Assembly (NCBI GenBank): GCA_033439265.1
Contig: JAVTVX010000010.1
Location: 2,728,001 to 2,792,000, forward strand
Source: Dillenia suffruticosa
Taxonomy: Eukaryota; Streptophyta; Magnoliopsida; Dilleniales; Dilleniaceae
DNA length: 64,000 bases
Direction: 5' to 3'
Shown here: positions 48,460 to 60,559 of the stretch, one piece after another
How positions within the stretch are numbered: the first letter of the stretch is position 1
Layout: the number at the start of each line of letters is the position of its first letter
Translations under genes and position numbers: made by a program
The notes under the pieces: model-generated
Told to the model about the DNA's origin: nothing
Databases searched by the model: none
What the model saw: the letters and a program-made list of their open reading frames with translations, nothing else

Positions 48460-51062
48460 AGGAACACACTATTAGCATCACTGTGTCTGGACAAGTGCTT
48501 GCAGACAGTATAGTCATCCACATCGGGTACCTCATCGATGCTTGGCACTTCTGAACCAACATTATGAGAGGTGCTTGGCTGATCATGAGAAATAGAATTA
48601 TTTCTTGAAAAAGATGGCAATGGACAAGTATCAGGCGGATGATGAAAATTCTTTCCAGGAAAAGACGAAGTGAGGAACTACCGTTGTTATTCTGTTTAAG
48701 AATCTCCCATAGTCATGAAAATTATGTTGGTGATTGAAATGCTGGAACTGGTCACTAAAAGCTTGATTTGAAGAGTTATAATCATATTGCCGGTGCTTTG
48801 CTCTTGTCGCCTGAACCCATTTTCCTCAAGTCCTGGTTGAGGTTGTTTGGGCATTGGCTCAGGAGGCGGCTCAGCTATTTCTTTTCTATTTTATCACCTT
48901 TGTTATTATCCTTTTTAGTAGATTTCTCATAAATTTTGTACAAATAAACGCATCCAACTACATCCAAAACAGAAGGGGACCAACCATACTCACAACGAAA
49001 GGAATCAAAACATCCAGATATTGCATACCAAACAATGTTACTGTAATTCAATATTTGGTTTTATTCTTCTATTTTCTTCAACATTCCAAACTTCAATTTA
49101 AAATTTCTTTTTTTTTCGATTTACCGTATTTGTCTCTCCTACCTCAAATAACCAATTGAGAGTCCTAATCCAATTTTCTTTCTTGTTTAATTTTTCAACT
49201 TATTATTTTACAAATTTAACATTGTTTAATATTTCAATATACTTAAGAGTAACATTCTATGAATTGAGAAAAGGCAATGACTTGAGCTATCAAATAAAAA
49301 ATATCTGCAAACTTTTAGTCTCAACATGTCTGTTTTGATTGCAACAGGGCCGCTGTGACCAAGTCTCGTCACAAAAATTTGGTCTCATATCATGCAATCT
49401 CACATAATGTATAATGTGACCACTTATAGGTGGCTGGTGACAAAAGACCTTATTGTCACCAAATTATTGGAATAACTATTTAGTGGCAGAACTTTTGGTC
49501 ACAATATGTAGCACAACACACTTTTGCTCAACTATTTTGATCATCAATTTTTTCAATTTAAGGAATGACTTAAAATCAAATCCAATTTAATAAGTTCACA
49601 AAGTTAGCATGGTCATGTTATAACTAGAAATACAAACTTAAAATTGTATGTACAATAAAAATGATAAATAAACAAATAAATATAAATATAAATATATAAA
49701 TGTAAATAGGGGAAGAAGAAGGTACCATCATTGGGTTGGAATGGGCACTAGATGGGGGAGAAGGGTCGGGTGCAACTCTGTACCCATGCATTATCCAATC
49801 GGTCCTACCTTCATTTGGAGATTTTCTGGTATAAAATACCAAGGATCTTTTATATCCAATTATTCTCTCTCCATCCATGATGGGTTTATCAGATCCTGTA
49901 GCTTTCCGGTATCCATGTCCACTAGCTGAACGATTGGGTCGGCGTCCATTTTGGTATTTTCTCTTTCTTGATGAGAAGTACCATTCTTTTTTCCTACATT
50001 CTTTTATAACTGAGTGATCCATATGCATAGTTAGAAAATTCCATTCCCAACATAAATAGAACTTCATTAAATAGAAATTCAAGACTTGCACACTTTTTAT
50101 TGCGAGAGATAAGATAGTTCGTTCTTATAAAAGTGTGATACAAAAATAAAATAACATTTAATTTTTTTAAATAATATTCTAAAAGATAAGAGTAACAAAT
50201 GGGCTATTAATTTAAAATTTATGAGACACAATGAAGAGTAATATTTCGTATAATAATTAAATAAATTAGAGATACTATTAAAAATTAAAATTACTTAAGA
50301 TTATTGCTTGTGCAACTATTTTCATTTTTGCATCTTAACATGAAGGTTAGTTAATTTTGATTTTCATTCATAGTATTTTGGGTTGTGTTCACCTAGGCCT
50401 GCCTTTTATTGTCACCAAGAAGAAATTTATTTCGCGTCTTTCACACATGTATATAAGATTTGTTGATACCCCGGAAGTCATTTTGTTAAATAAAAAAAAT
50501 ATATATAATTTTTGGTATTGACGTGTATAACCTTAAATACAAACGGAGCCATAATGAGTACCATCTTTGACATTTAAGCCCTTGGCCCAAATAGTGCACA
50601 GTAAACAAGAAAATCACCCCCAAAAAAAAAAAAATCTATAGAAAAATCCACTCAAAAAACCACTTGGAGATCACGAGAGATCTTAGCTACCCTGTCTACC
50701 TATCCATCATGGATGCATGACCATACCCTTAATTTTGTAGGATGATTGCGTAACCCTAAAACCCTACTTTTATTTGTTAGATTAAATACTATCATTCATA
50801 GCTCTATAATCATTATAGCTCAACCCAATGACACTCTTAATATATATATATATATATATTTGAAAAAAACATTGCGGAGGGATGTTGGCATACCTGTTAG
50901 AACTTGTGGATGGTAATCATAGATATGACTTCTATAATCTTGTTCGGCGACAAAGGCTCACCCTTGATCTTCTTCTCTAAGTAATAATATATAACGAGTT
51001 CTTTACTTGTAGGATAGAATCTGTACCCAACAGGAATAGAATTGATGTCACGTGGATGACAT
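48460..51062 (-). pseudogene. NAC transcription factor gene, copy C (chimeric, broken)
   Basis: Exon 1 51062-50894, exon 2 50009-49726, exon 3 48957 to about 48460. Exon 3 and the 3' part of exon 2 are near-identical to type 1 A/B ([32 protein letters not shown]). The 5' part of exon 2, intron 1 and exon 1 are clearly more diverged. Exon 1 retains the better NAC text NSIPVGYRF and a clean donor (CTAACAG/GTATGCC), but it has a stop after the ATG frame and a one-base loss in the EVDIYDYH region. Exon 2 is shortened at its start and out of phase. Unlike A and B it keeps its upstream DNA. It looks like a crossover product between two paralogs. Confidence 0.7.
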
Positions 51063-52224
51063 AGTTGCTTAGCAAAATTTACATCCTTTATACTGCAGAG
51101 AAGACATGATCGACTCTCTAGATCTATATCAATGATGGTGAGATAATTATGGGAATTCTTTCTTAGTAAGTATTAAAAAAGATGTATATATATTACTCAA
51201 TTTAAATTAGAGTTAAATATTCTTTACGATTCTTATTGCATATCGAATCCAAATCAATGTAAACTTGTACTTTTACAAAAGGGGCAAAAGAATTTAATTG
51301 GTGGGAGGAATTAAGCAAATTCGTTGAACCAATCAGGTTTACAAAAATACATTTTGTATGGACATTAAATGTCTTAAAGGAAATAAAACGTTAATATATA
51401 TATATATAAGGGTATTGCTGGAATAAAAATCTAACAAGTTTAGAGGATTAACAAGGATGATACTAGACTTGTTTTGAATATGTTTGAAAAAAAAGTAAAG
51501 TTTATCTTTAATTATTTAGTATTTATCTATCTTGTATAATTTTGATAATATTTATTAGAAAAGAAATTAGTATTTAACTTTTAATAAGTACTTATCTAAT
51601 ATTATCTTGTATAATATTGATAATATTTGTTAGAAAAGAAATTAGTATCTTAATTTTTTATAAGAGTTTTCGAATTGAAAACTTGATTTGTTTGGAAAGA
51701 CAAAGAAAGAACTTAATTATCACATTATTTTGAATTCCTTTTTCTCACAAAAATAAAAATAATTTTGACAAACAAGAATAAAAAATAGTTTTATTTATCA
51801 TTTCTAATAAATAATAAAAAATATGCAAAATAAGCAAATTCCATTTGTTTATTAATCGATGAAGGTAATTGATTGGAAAAAAAAGGAAAAAACTCATAGA
51901 ATAAAAGTAATACATTGGATAGAAAAATAGTAGAGGGGCTCAATTGAAAAGACATGTAAAATATAGGCACTCAAGATAATTAAGTTAAAACTTTAATACA
52001 GTTTGTTCTATTGCCACTCCCGTAATTTCTAACATGCTCCCCTATAACATAAGTGAACAAAATCCCCCCGGGTTAAAAGGGGGAATTCTCATTTTGCCCC
52101 ACCCTTCCACTCTCTCTCCTTAATTGAAGTTCCGGTGAGGTTTCCATGGATTCCGATGAAGGGGAATAGGAACTTTTGATGAACCATTCAAGGCATATGC
52201 TATCAACGTCTTGTAGGTGTAATG
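51063..52224. other. Upstream region of NAC copy C
   Basis: AT-rich, homologous to the type 2 upstream regions (about 16200-16980 and 33630-34390), with a CT-rich tract near 52110-52118. A minus-strand open stretch just beyond the PPR fragment (QDVDSICLEWFIKSS) is unassigned. This is the segment missing at 6411-6420 and 29611-29620. Confidence 0.5.
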
Positions 52225-52465
52225 GTCGGCCATTAGACTACTTAGGTGTCGAGGTAAGTCGCGATTGGGAGAGCCAACCCCTCGGACCCCTTAGTTCCAC
52301 CACATATTTGCTAAGCATTTGAGAGAAGTAGCTTCTACCGGTAGTTACCAATCCCGAATGACGATAATGAGACAGGATTCCAACAAAGGTTACTCCATCT
52401 GCATTTATTCCCTCTTTCTCCATCAGGGAAGCAACATCTAAAACTTCTTTACCATAACCATCCAT
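52225..52465 (-). pseudogene. PPR protein gene fragment, copy C (longest open)
   Basis: 75 open residues on the minus strand from 52465: MDGYGKEVLDVASLMEKEG, INADGVTFVGILSHYRHSG and TTGRSYFSQMLSKY. This matches a PLS-class PPR repeat followed by the start of the next (xxHSGLVxxGxxYFxxM). It is the best preserved of the copies, but it is only a fragment, cut on its upstream side six bases before the chromovirus LTR. Confidence 0.7.
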
Positions 52466-52471
52466 GCCCTA

Positions 52472-52780
52472 TGATGCATGAGAAATAGCTGAGTAGTTGA
52501 AATGAGCAAATTACAACAATTACAGTAGCTGAAAGAGGAAGTGAAGTTCGAGTAAGTGACATGGTAGCTGAGATGGATAAATAAATCACATGGTAGCTGA
52601 GCTGTCGAAAAGAAACAGAGTTGACAAGCAAGTTGGTTGGTAAAGATGCTGAACTGGCAGGATGTACTGAGATGGAAAGTGAAAGACAGTTAGTTGTTAG
52701 TTAGTTAGGGAAGCAAGTGAATAAAGATTAGAAACAGAAAAGAAAGAAGTTAGTTTTTAGATTGAATTTCCATCTTCTCA

Positions 52781-52815
<35 letters not shown>

Positions 52816-52947
52816 AACTTGCATTCTTCAATAAGAAACATTTGATTTTCTTCAATGGAAGTGTTCTTAATTTGAGTTCGGTTGGTTTCTTCAATTCATT
52901 CCAATCCTACTTAAGTTAGCAAGTGAGTTCTTCTTCCCTCTGCATCA
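52472..52947 (+). repeat. Chromovirus 5' LTR
   Basis: Starts TGATGCATGA and ends TCTGCATCA just before the primer site. It contains a (CT)n run near 52785-52812. Confidence 0.85.
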
Positions 52948-55900
52948 ACTGGTATCAGAGCACAGGCTTGGATCACAATGGCAGAAGGAACTCGATCTCA
53001 AGATTTAAACAGGAAACTAGAGGATACAATGAAGGCTTTGTTCAAGGAACATAAAGAAGTTCTTGACAGGGAAATGGATACTCTTAGATCCTTGGTTTTG
53101 GAAAGCCATTCAATAAGTAGTAATCACTTTCCTAGACAATCAGGTCAAGGAACCAATCTTGGAATAGGAGGAATTGGTAACGCAGCAACTACTAGGCTTT
53201 CTAGGTTGGAATTCCCAAGGTTTCATGGAGAAGATTTCAGAGGATGGTTATACAAGTGTGAGCAGTTCTTTGAAGTGGATGAAACACCTCCTGAGACAAA
53301 AGTTAAACTAGTATTTATGCATTTAGAAGGTAGGGCCCTTCGATGGCATCAGGTGTTTATGAAGTCAAGGTTCACTCGAGAGTTACCTAATTGGGAAGAT
53401 TATGTGAGGAATCTTGCTGCTAGATTTGGAAACACTATGTACGATGACCCTATGGGAGAATTAATGAGTCTCAAGCAAAGGGGAATTGTTGAAGATTATC
53501 AAGAAACATTTGAAGAACTCCTTAATAGGGTAGAATTACCTGAAGTATATGTCGTAATTTGCTTCTTAAGTGGGTTGAAAGAAGAGATCCAGATTGTAGT
53601 CAAATTGTTCATGCCCAAAACTTTACATCATGCTGTTAGTCTAGCCAAAATGGAAGAGAAAAGGTCATCAGTGGTTTGGAGAAATTGGAAGGGGGCTTCA
53701 GGAAGGTCAATACATACGACAAGAATTAATAGAATTTCTCCAAAAAATGACATTGCACTCCTACCCTTTCCCAAACTCCATCAACAAGGGATCCCTAAGA
53801 AACCATTTATAACCCTTGCTCCATCAGAATTAGAAGAAAAAAGGAAGAAAGGCCTCTGTTTTGGGTGTAATGAGAAATATGAAATGGGGCATAAGTGTCA
53901 AGGGAAACAACTATATAGGGTAGAAATGTGGTCAGAGGAAGAAAATGAAGATGAAGAATAGAAGAAGTTGATAATGAATCAGTAGAAATGGCCGCCAATG
54001 CACATATCTCAGTATATGCCATGTCTGGTTTGGTACTCCCCAATTTCCATACTATGAGAATGCATGGCTATTTGGGAAAGAACAGTTTTTGCATTCTCTT
54101 GGATGGAGGAAGCTCACATAATTTCATCCATCCTGACATGGTAACTAGATATGGGTTGAAAACACAGGAAGTAGGAATGATGTCAGTAGCCTTAGCTGAT
54201 GGAGGAAAGCTCCAGACCTCAACCATGTGTGCAGAATTCAGATGGGTTATGCGGGGACAGGAATTTTGCACACAGATCATGGTATTAGCCATTAAGGGGT
54301 GTAATGTAGTGTTGGGGGTTCAATGGCTGTCAACTTTGGGGAATATCACATGGAATTTTGGAACTCTTAGTATGAAATTTACTTACCATGGAAAGAAGAT
54401 AGTGCTGAGAGACTCAACTGAGTTGAAGGTTGTGAAATGGTAAAAAATGCAGAAAATACTGAATCCTCAACTCATAATCCGTCAGCCAACTTATGTTTGA
54501 TCCAACTTAATCATGTAAAGGTCGAGCAGATTTCAGAAATTGATCTTTCTCCATAACTATCCTTGATAGAGGTAAATTCTAAAAAACTAGATCATTTTCG
54601 AACTCAGTTTCACCTCCTGTTACAATAACTTTTGAGTGCATACTCAGATGTATTTGAAGAGGTGATGAGTTTACCTCCCACACGAAAGTGTGATCATATA
54701 ATTATTTTAAAAGAGGGAACAAATCCTGTTAATGTGAGGCCCTATAGGTACCCTCATTTTCAGAAAGCTGAATTAGAGAAATTAATCAAGGAAATGCTCT
54801 TGAATGGTACCATTAGACCAAGCAACAACCTTTATTCTTCTCCTGTGGTGTTGGTAAAGAAAAAGGATGGATCTTGGAGGATGTATGTAGATTATAGAAA
54901 ACTGAATGTTGCTACTGTAAGAGATAAGTTTCCCATACCTTTAATTGAAGAACTATTGGATGAATTGTATGGCTCTCGAGTATTTTCAAAGTTGGACCTC
55001 AGATCAGGGTATCACCAAGTCAGAATGCATGCTGCAGACATAGAAAAGACTACATTTAAAACTCATGATGGACATTATGAATTTTTAGTCATGCCCTTTG
55101 GGCTGACCAATACTCCATCAACATTCCAAAAGCTTATGAATGATGTGTTTAGACCATACCTGAGGCAATTTGTGTTAGTGTTTTTTGATAATATCCTTAT
55201 ATATAGTAAAAATTGACATGAACACCTGCAGCATTTGAAACTAGTCCTTGATCTTTTGAGACAGCATCAACTCAAAGCCAAGCAAAGCAAGTGTTCCTTT
55301 GTAGTTGATCAAATCCAATATTTAGGACATATAATTGACCAATTGAAAGTTAGAGTAGAACCTAAAAAACTGAAGGTTGTAGAAGAGTGGCCACAACCTA
55401 ATTCTATCAAAGAATTCAGAGGTTTTCTGGGATTGACTGGTTACTACCGGAAGTTCATAAGATACTATGGTATTATAGTTAAACCACTCACTAACATGCT
55501 GAAGAAACAGAGATTTAGGTGGTCTAAGGAATCAATTATTGCCTTCAAAAAACTGAAGGAAGCCTTGTGCAATTCTCAATTGCCGGCACTACCTAATTTC
55601 AAGAAGGAATTTGTGATAGAGACAGATGCATCCAATAATGGAGTGGGGGCTGTATTACTACAAGACAATCAATCTGTAGCCTTTTTCAGTAAGGCTCTAG
55701 CCTCTAAGCATAAGACTCTTCCTGTCTATGAACAAGAACTATTAGCTATGTTACTGACTGTGTAAAAATGGAGATACTACTTTGTTGGAGTTCATTTTGT
55801 GATAAGAACATATCATCAAAGTATGAAATATATCTTGGAGCAAAGAATTTCAACACTTGCACAGCAGAAATGGTTGATTAAACTCATAGGTTATGATTTT

Positions 55901-57491
55901 TCAGTTGTCTATAGGAGGGGAGCTGATAATGTAGTTGCTGATGCTTTATCAAGGAAGCTTACAGAATCAGAATTAATCAGAAGTTTTGAAGAGAATGAAT
56001 TTGCTGAAATCAAAGCAATATCAGAGATTAGCATAACTCTAATGTCTGAAATTCAATAGAGTTGGCAAAAAGATGGCAAGATTCAAAAGATAATTTCATA
56101 GCTGCAAGCAGGCGAATCTGTCAAACATTATTCTTGGAATAATGGAATATTGACCGTGAAGGGAAAATTAGTGGTGGGAAATGTAAAAGAATTACATCTC
56201 AAATTGATCCAATGCTGGCACTCTAGTGCAATTGAGGGACACTCTAGAATGGAAGTCTCTTACAGGAAGCTGAAACAATCATTCTATTGGAAGCACATGC
56301 ATTTGGAAGTGGCCAAATTTATTGTAGAATGCGAGGTTTGCCAAAGGTCTAAGGTTGATAATAATGCTTATCCTGATCTTTTGCAACCTCTACCTATTCC
56401 CAATTCAGTGTGGACTGACATCGCAATGGATTTTATAGAGGGTCTTCCCAACTCTTATGGGAAATCTGTTATACTGGTGGTGGTGGCCAGACTCAGCAAG
56501 TATGCCCATTTTATTCCATTATTACATCCCTACTCTGCAATGACAGTAGCTCAAGCATTCATGGATTACATCTTCAAGCTTCATGGGATGCCAAAAACTA
56601 TTGTAAGTGATCGGGATAGAGTGTTCATCAGCCAGTTTTGGAAGGAATTGTTTAAACTGCAGCAGGTAAAGTTGCAGTTTTCGTCTGCATATCACCCTCA
56701 AACTGATGGACAGTCTGAAATGGTGAACAGGTGTTTGGAGCAATACTTGAGGTGCATGGTTGGTGATAAACCAAGGGAATGGATGAAGTGGTTACCTTTA
56801 GCAGAGTTCTGGTATAATACTAACTATCATACAACAATCAAAATGACTCCCTTTCAAGTGTTATATGGACAGACTCCTCCCATTCATCATTCATATCTTC
56901 TGGGATTCTCTAATGTAGAAGCAGTGGACAAGAGTTTAACCGTGAGAGAGTGTCTCATTCATAATCTTAAACATCACCTCATCCATGCTCAAAATCGAAT
57001 GAAGCAACTGGCAGATAAGAGGAGAACTGACAGGGAGTTTGTACTGGGAGATTAGGTCTATGTTAAGCTTCAACCTTACCGCCAGCATGCTCTAAGGACT
57101 CATCATTGTCAAAAGTTATCTCCATGATATTTTGGTCCCTTCTTAATCCAAGCTAAAGTAGGTAAGGTGGCTTACAAGTTACAGCTTCCTAATGATGCCA
57201 AGATTCACTCTTTTTTTCACGTATCTCTACTCAAAAAGAGGGTTGGGAATACACCTGTTACTCCTCAATTACCTAGAGAAGTCAATGAGTAAGGTCAATT
57301 GATAGCGGAGCCAGTGGCAATCTTCGACAGAAGGGTAGTAAAAAAAGGGTAATACTGTTGTTACACAAGTTTTAGTTCAATGGAGTGATAGTTTTCCTGA
57401 AGATGCTAACTGGGTCAATTGGTATGATTTCCACTTAAAATATCCTATCTTTAATCCTTGAGGACAAGGATCTTCTTGCGGGGAAGGGATA

Positions 57492-57898
57492 CTGATGCAT
57501 GAAAAATAGCTGAGTAGCAAATTATAGCAATTACAGTAGCTGAAAGAGGAAGTGAAGGAAGTGAAGTTCAAGCAAGTGACATGGTAGCTGAGATGGATAA
57601 ACAAATCACGTGGTAGCTGAGCTGTCGAAAAGAAACAGAGTTGACAAGCAAGTTGATTGGTAAAGATGCTGAACTGGCAGGATGTGCTGAGATGGAAAGC
57701 AAAAGACAGTTAGTTGTTAGTTAATTAGGGAAGCAAGTGAATAAAGATTAGAAACATGAAAGAAAGAACTTAGTTTTTAGATTGAATTTCCATCTCCTTT
57801 TTTCTCTCTCTCTCTAAACTTGCATTCTTCAATAAGAGACATTCGATTTTCTTCAATGGAAGTGTTCTTAATTTGAGTTCGGTTGGTTTCTTCAATTC
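57492..57898 (+). repeat. Chromovirus 3' LTR (last ~50 bp missing)
   Basis: Starts TGATGCATGA after the purine tract and follows the 5' LTR to GGTTTCTTCAATT, then joins NAC-like sequence directly. No matching target duplication is visible. Confidence 0.85.
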
Positions 57899-58250
57899 TT
57901 ATTTTGGAGGCAAAGGCTCGTGTGAGATCTTCTTCTTCTCCTTCCTCAAGTAACGGAGCTTTTCTCTTCGAGAGAAGCTATACCCATACCCACGAGGGAA
58001 CTGATCAAAGGATTCCTTATCAAAACTAATCTGAAAACTCTCCTGTATTTTCAGATTTTCAGTGCAACCTTTATTCTTCTCATTAATGGAACAAGAATCA
58101 GAAAAATGGATTCTGATTTCTTCATTCATTTTCTGCTTAATTTCTTTGTTGCTGCAATCGTCAACATCCACATCTGCAGACATTTTCACTTTCGAAAACT
58201 CAAAATTTCTCAGGAATAATGTTAGTTTGTGTAACCATCTATAACTATTT
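57899..58250 (-). pseudogene. NAC-like first exon, fourth copy (array end)
   Basis: The minus strand encodes 96 open residues from 58189: KMSADVDVDDCSNKEIKQK, CTENLKIQESFQISFDKES, FDQFPRGYGYSFSRREKL and HEPLPPK. It is the same exon as the relics at 2861, 26033 and 47890 but more diverged and without their stop before the RF motif. It shows best that this exon is a NAC subdomain A with an acidic N-terminal extension. It ends abruptly where it meets the truncated chromovirus LTR, so the rest of the gene is lost here. Confidence 0.65.
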
Positions 58251-59640
58251 ATTTATAAAGGGAAAAGCTTGTGTCAGCAATTATTTCCCATGATATCCTT
58301 AAATATTAAAATATTAAGCTTCTTAATAAAACAAAGTAAAAGGCATGTTTGCTAGAGATCTCTCTCTCTGTTTTTTTTTTAAAGAAGAAATAAAAATTAA
58401 TGTATTTGACAAAATATTTTTTATAAACTCTATTTTTGATGAAATTACAATAAATGATATACACATAAAATATAATTTTTTTCACACCATCGGTTAATTA
58501 AAATTCACATATTTATATTTTAAAAATAAATTAATTTTTCCCTAAACTATTAAAATCAAATATTGATAAAAATAAAATTTTTTATATAACATAAAGAATT
58601 AAAAAATTGAAAATAACATAAATTGTATATTTATGAACACTTAAGTTATATAAATGGAATAAAAAATATTTATGAATATATTTGGAATTTATATACATAT
58701 TTGGATTTTATAAAAAAATATTTAAATCCATCGAACTCATAGCATTTATGAACACATTTATGGTATGAATGTATTTAAAATTTTATATCATTCAAGTGAG
58801 GAAATAAATAGAATAAAAAAATGATTTTGAAAAAATTAGAGTTTAAAAAAAAAAAGAGAAAAAAGGCCCCTCTTAGGAGTTTCTCCTTAAAAGCTGTTTT
58901 TCCTATTTTTTCATTAAAAAAAATTATTTTTAAGGAAAAGAAATTCTATTTATTAAAAAAAATTATTTTTAAGGAAAAGAAATTCTATTTGGTAAAACTT
59001 CTCCTTAGAAAAGGAGAAGAGAATGTGAAAAAAGACTACTAAATAGGCTCTAAAATTTAAAAGTGAAATAATAATAATAACAACTTCTCTATATTCACCC
59101 GAAACTTATCTATTCCAAATTTTCCTCCCAAAATCTCTCCTTTTGCCTCACTTATTTATTTTTTATTAATGTTTTTGTAGAACTCTCTATTTTTAGACGA
59201 TTTAGTTTAATTAAAACTCTATCGAGTAAATTTAGTTAAAAACTCTATATAATTCTTAGTATCAAATAGTCACTTCTATCTTTTTCACCAAATCTTTTTA
59301 TATTTTTGAATCCTTTTCGCGTTCCTTGTAAAATTGGACTCTTATATTATGGATATTGATACTTATTAAAATAGTGATAATTAAATAATAGTTAAGATTA
59401 ATTAAATTATTCATTTTTTTTTCAAAAGTTTGTATTGATAAAATTTTTAAATGAATAGAATTTATTCAAACTACTAATTAATATCCACAAAATGAATCTT
59501 TGTATCTATCATGACAGAAATCTAAGTTTAAATCGAAATCCAAGTTTAAGTTTTAGTCTCGTATATTGTTTTTAACACTTTTAAGTCTATCTTATCCTTT
59601 TTTTTAATAAAATACTTATTCTTTTTTTTTCGCTCAAACT

Positions 59641-59728
59641 CTTTTTTTTTTTGTTGTACAAAGATTTGAATTTGGGACGTCAGGTTTAAGAGAAGGTTTG
59701 TATCACTAGACTGTCCCACTCTCAAACT
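59641..59728 (-). mobile_element. SINE 3' fragment
   Basis: On the minus strand: an A-box-like GACAGTCTAGTGATAC, a B-box-like AATTCAAATC, then TTTGTACAAC and an A-run. The tail resembles those of the SINEs at 21207 and 40588, suggesting one family. Confidence 0.5.
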
Positions 59729-60559
59729 CTTTTTTGATGACCCTTCAAGTGCCTCTCTCTATCTCTCTCTTATCACACTCTCCTTCTCCCTTCTAAAAGC
59801 CTAACAACTCAATAAATGAATTTTCTATGATTCCTATATATATAATTTTTATTCATGAATTCGTGGTAATTAAGTCATCACCCAATAATGACCATTTTTC
59901 ATAAAATAAAATTGTGAAATGATTAGTAGCTTTTAAATAATTATTCAGCAATTAATTTCTTTTAATGAAAATGGTAAAAAAAAATTACATAAAAATAAAA
60001 ATCCGAACCAACTTCTCAATGTTCAACACCTTTTTTGAGGCAACTAATAACCACCATTTATTGCTATGTCATGTGTGTGTGTGTGTTACTCGTTGGTTTT
60101 AGCATATGTGATCCGCTAAAACTTCACGACATTAATATTTTTACTTTTAAAATATTTCAAAATAACTTAATACATTAAATTAATTAATATTTATATAAAA
60201 AAATCTTATATTCTTTTATTTTACATATTTTTCTCACATTTAATGAATTATTTATTTATCTAATTATGATTTTTGTTCTTCATTTTATTTGTTTATGATT
60301 GTGACTATATATTTAATTATTTTAAAATTTTATTATAAAAGATTCTTATTTCATTATTTTATAAAATAATTAATATTTATACAAAAATTTTTTATATTTT
60401 TTATATTTATGTGTTTTCCAAGTTTCTTTTTTCTATATTTTTACAAAATTCCTTTTTTTTTCGATTCATGTGAAGTGGTAATAACACGGTATAACTTGTG
60501 ATAAGAAGTGATAATAATTTGCGAGAAATCTGTAAAATTATAAAAAACTTATGAAAAAA

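Larger units (their letters stand above)
40099..49960. repeat. Tandem block copy C (near-identical part)
   Basis: Third copy, closely matching B from 40.1 to 43.15 kb and A and B from about 45.06 kb to the middle of NAC exon 2. Beyond about 49.96-50.0 kb the similarity drops clearly while gene order continues (NAC exon 1, upstream region, PPR), so the array edge there is an older paralogous segment. It retains intron sequence 43157-45665 that B has lost. Confidence 0.8.
52472..57898 (+). mobile_element. Ty3/gypsy chromovirus LTR retrotransposon (broken, 3' end cut)
   Basis: About 5.4 kb. 5' LTR 52472 to about 52947, initiator-Met primer site TGGTATCAGAGC at 52950, then in order gag with a zinc knuckle (52978-53961, CFGCNEKYEMGHKC), protease (53988-54443, LLDGGSSHNFI), reverse transcriptase (54632-55216), RNase H (55235-56059), integrase (56150-57055) and a chromodomain-like tail (about 57290-57460, VLVQWSDSFPEDANW). 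A purine tract (GGGGAAGGG) precedes the 3' LTR. The order PR-RT-RH-INT with a chromodomain gives a chromovirus. All parts are recognisable, but the body is broken in several places. LTR divergence is roughly 4-5% by eye, giving an age of perhaps 1-2 million years. Confidence 0.93.
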
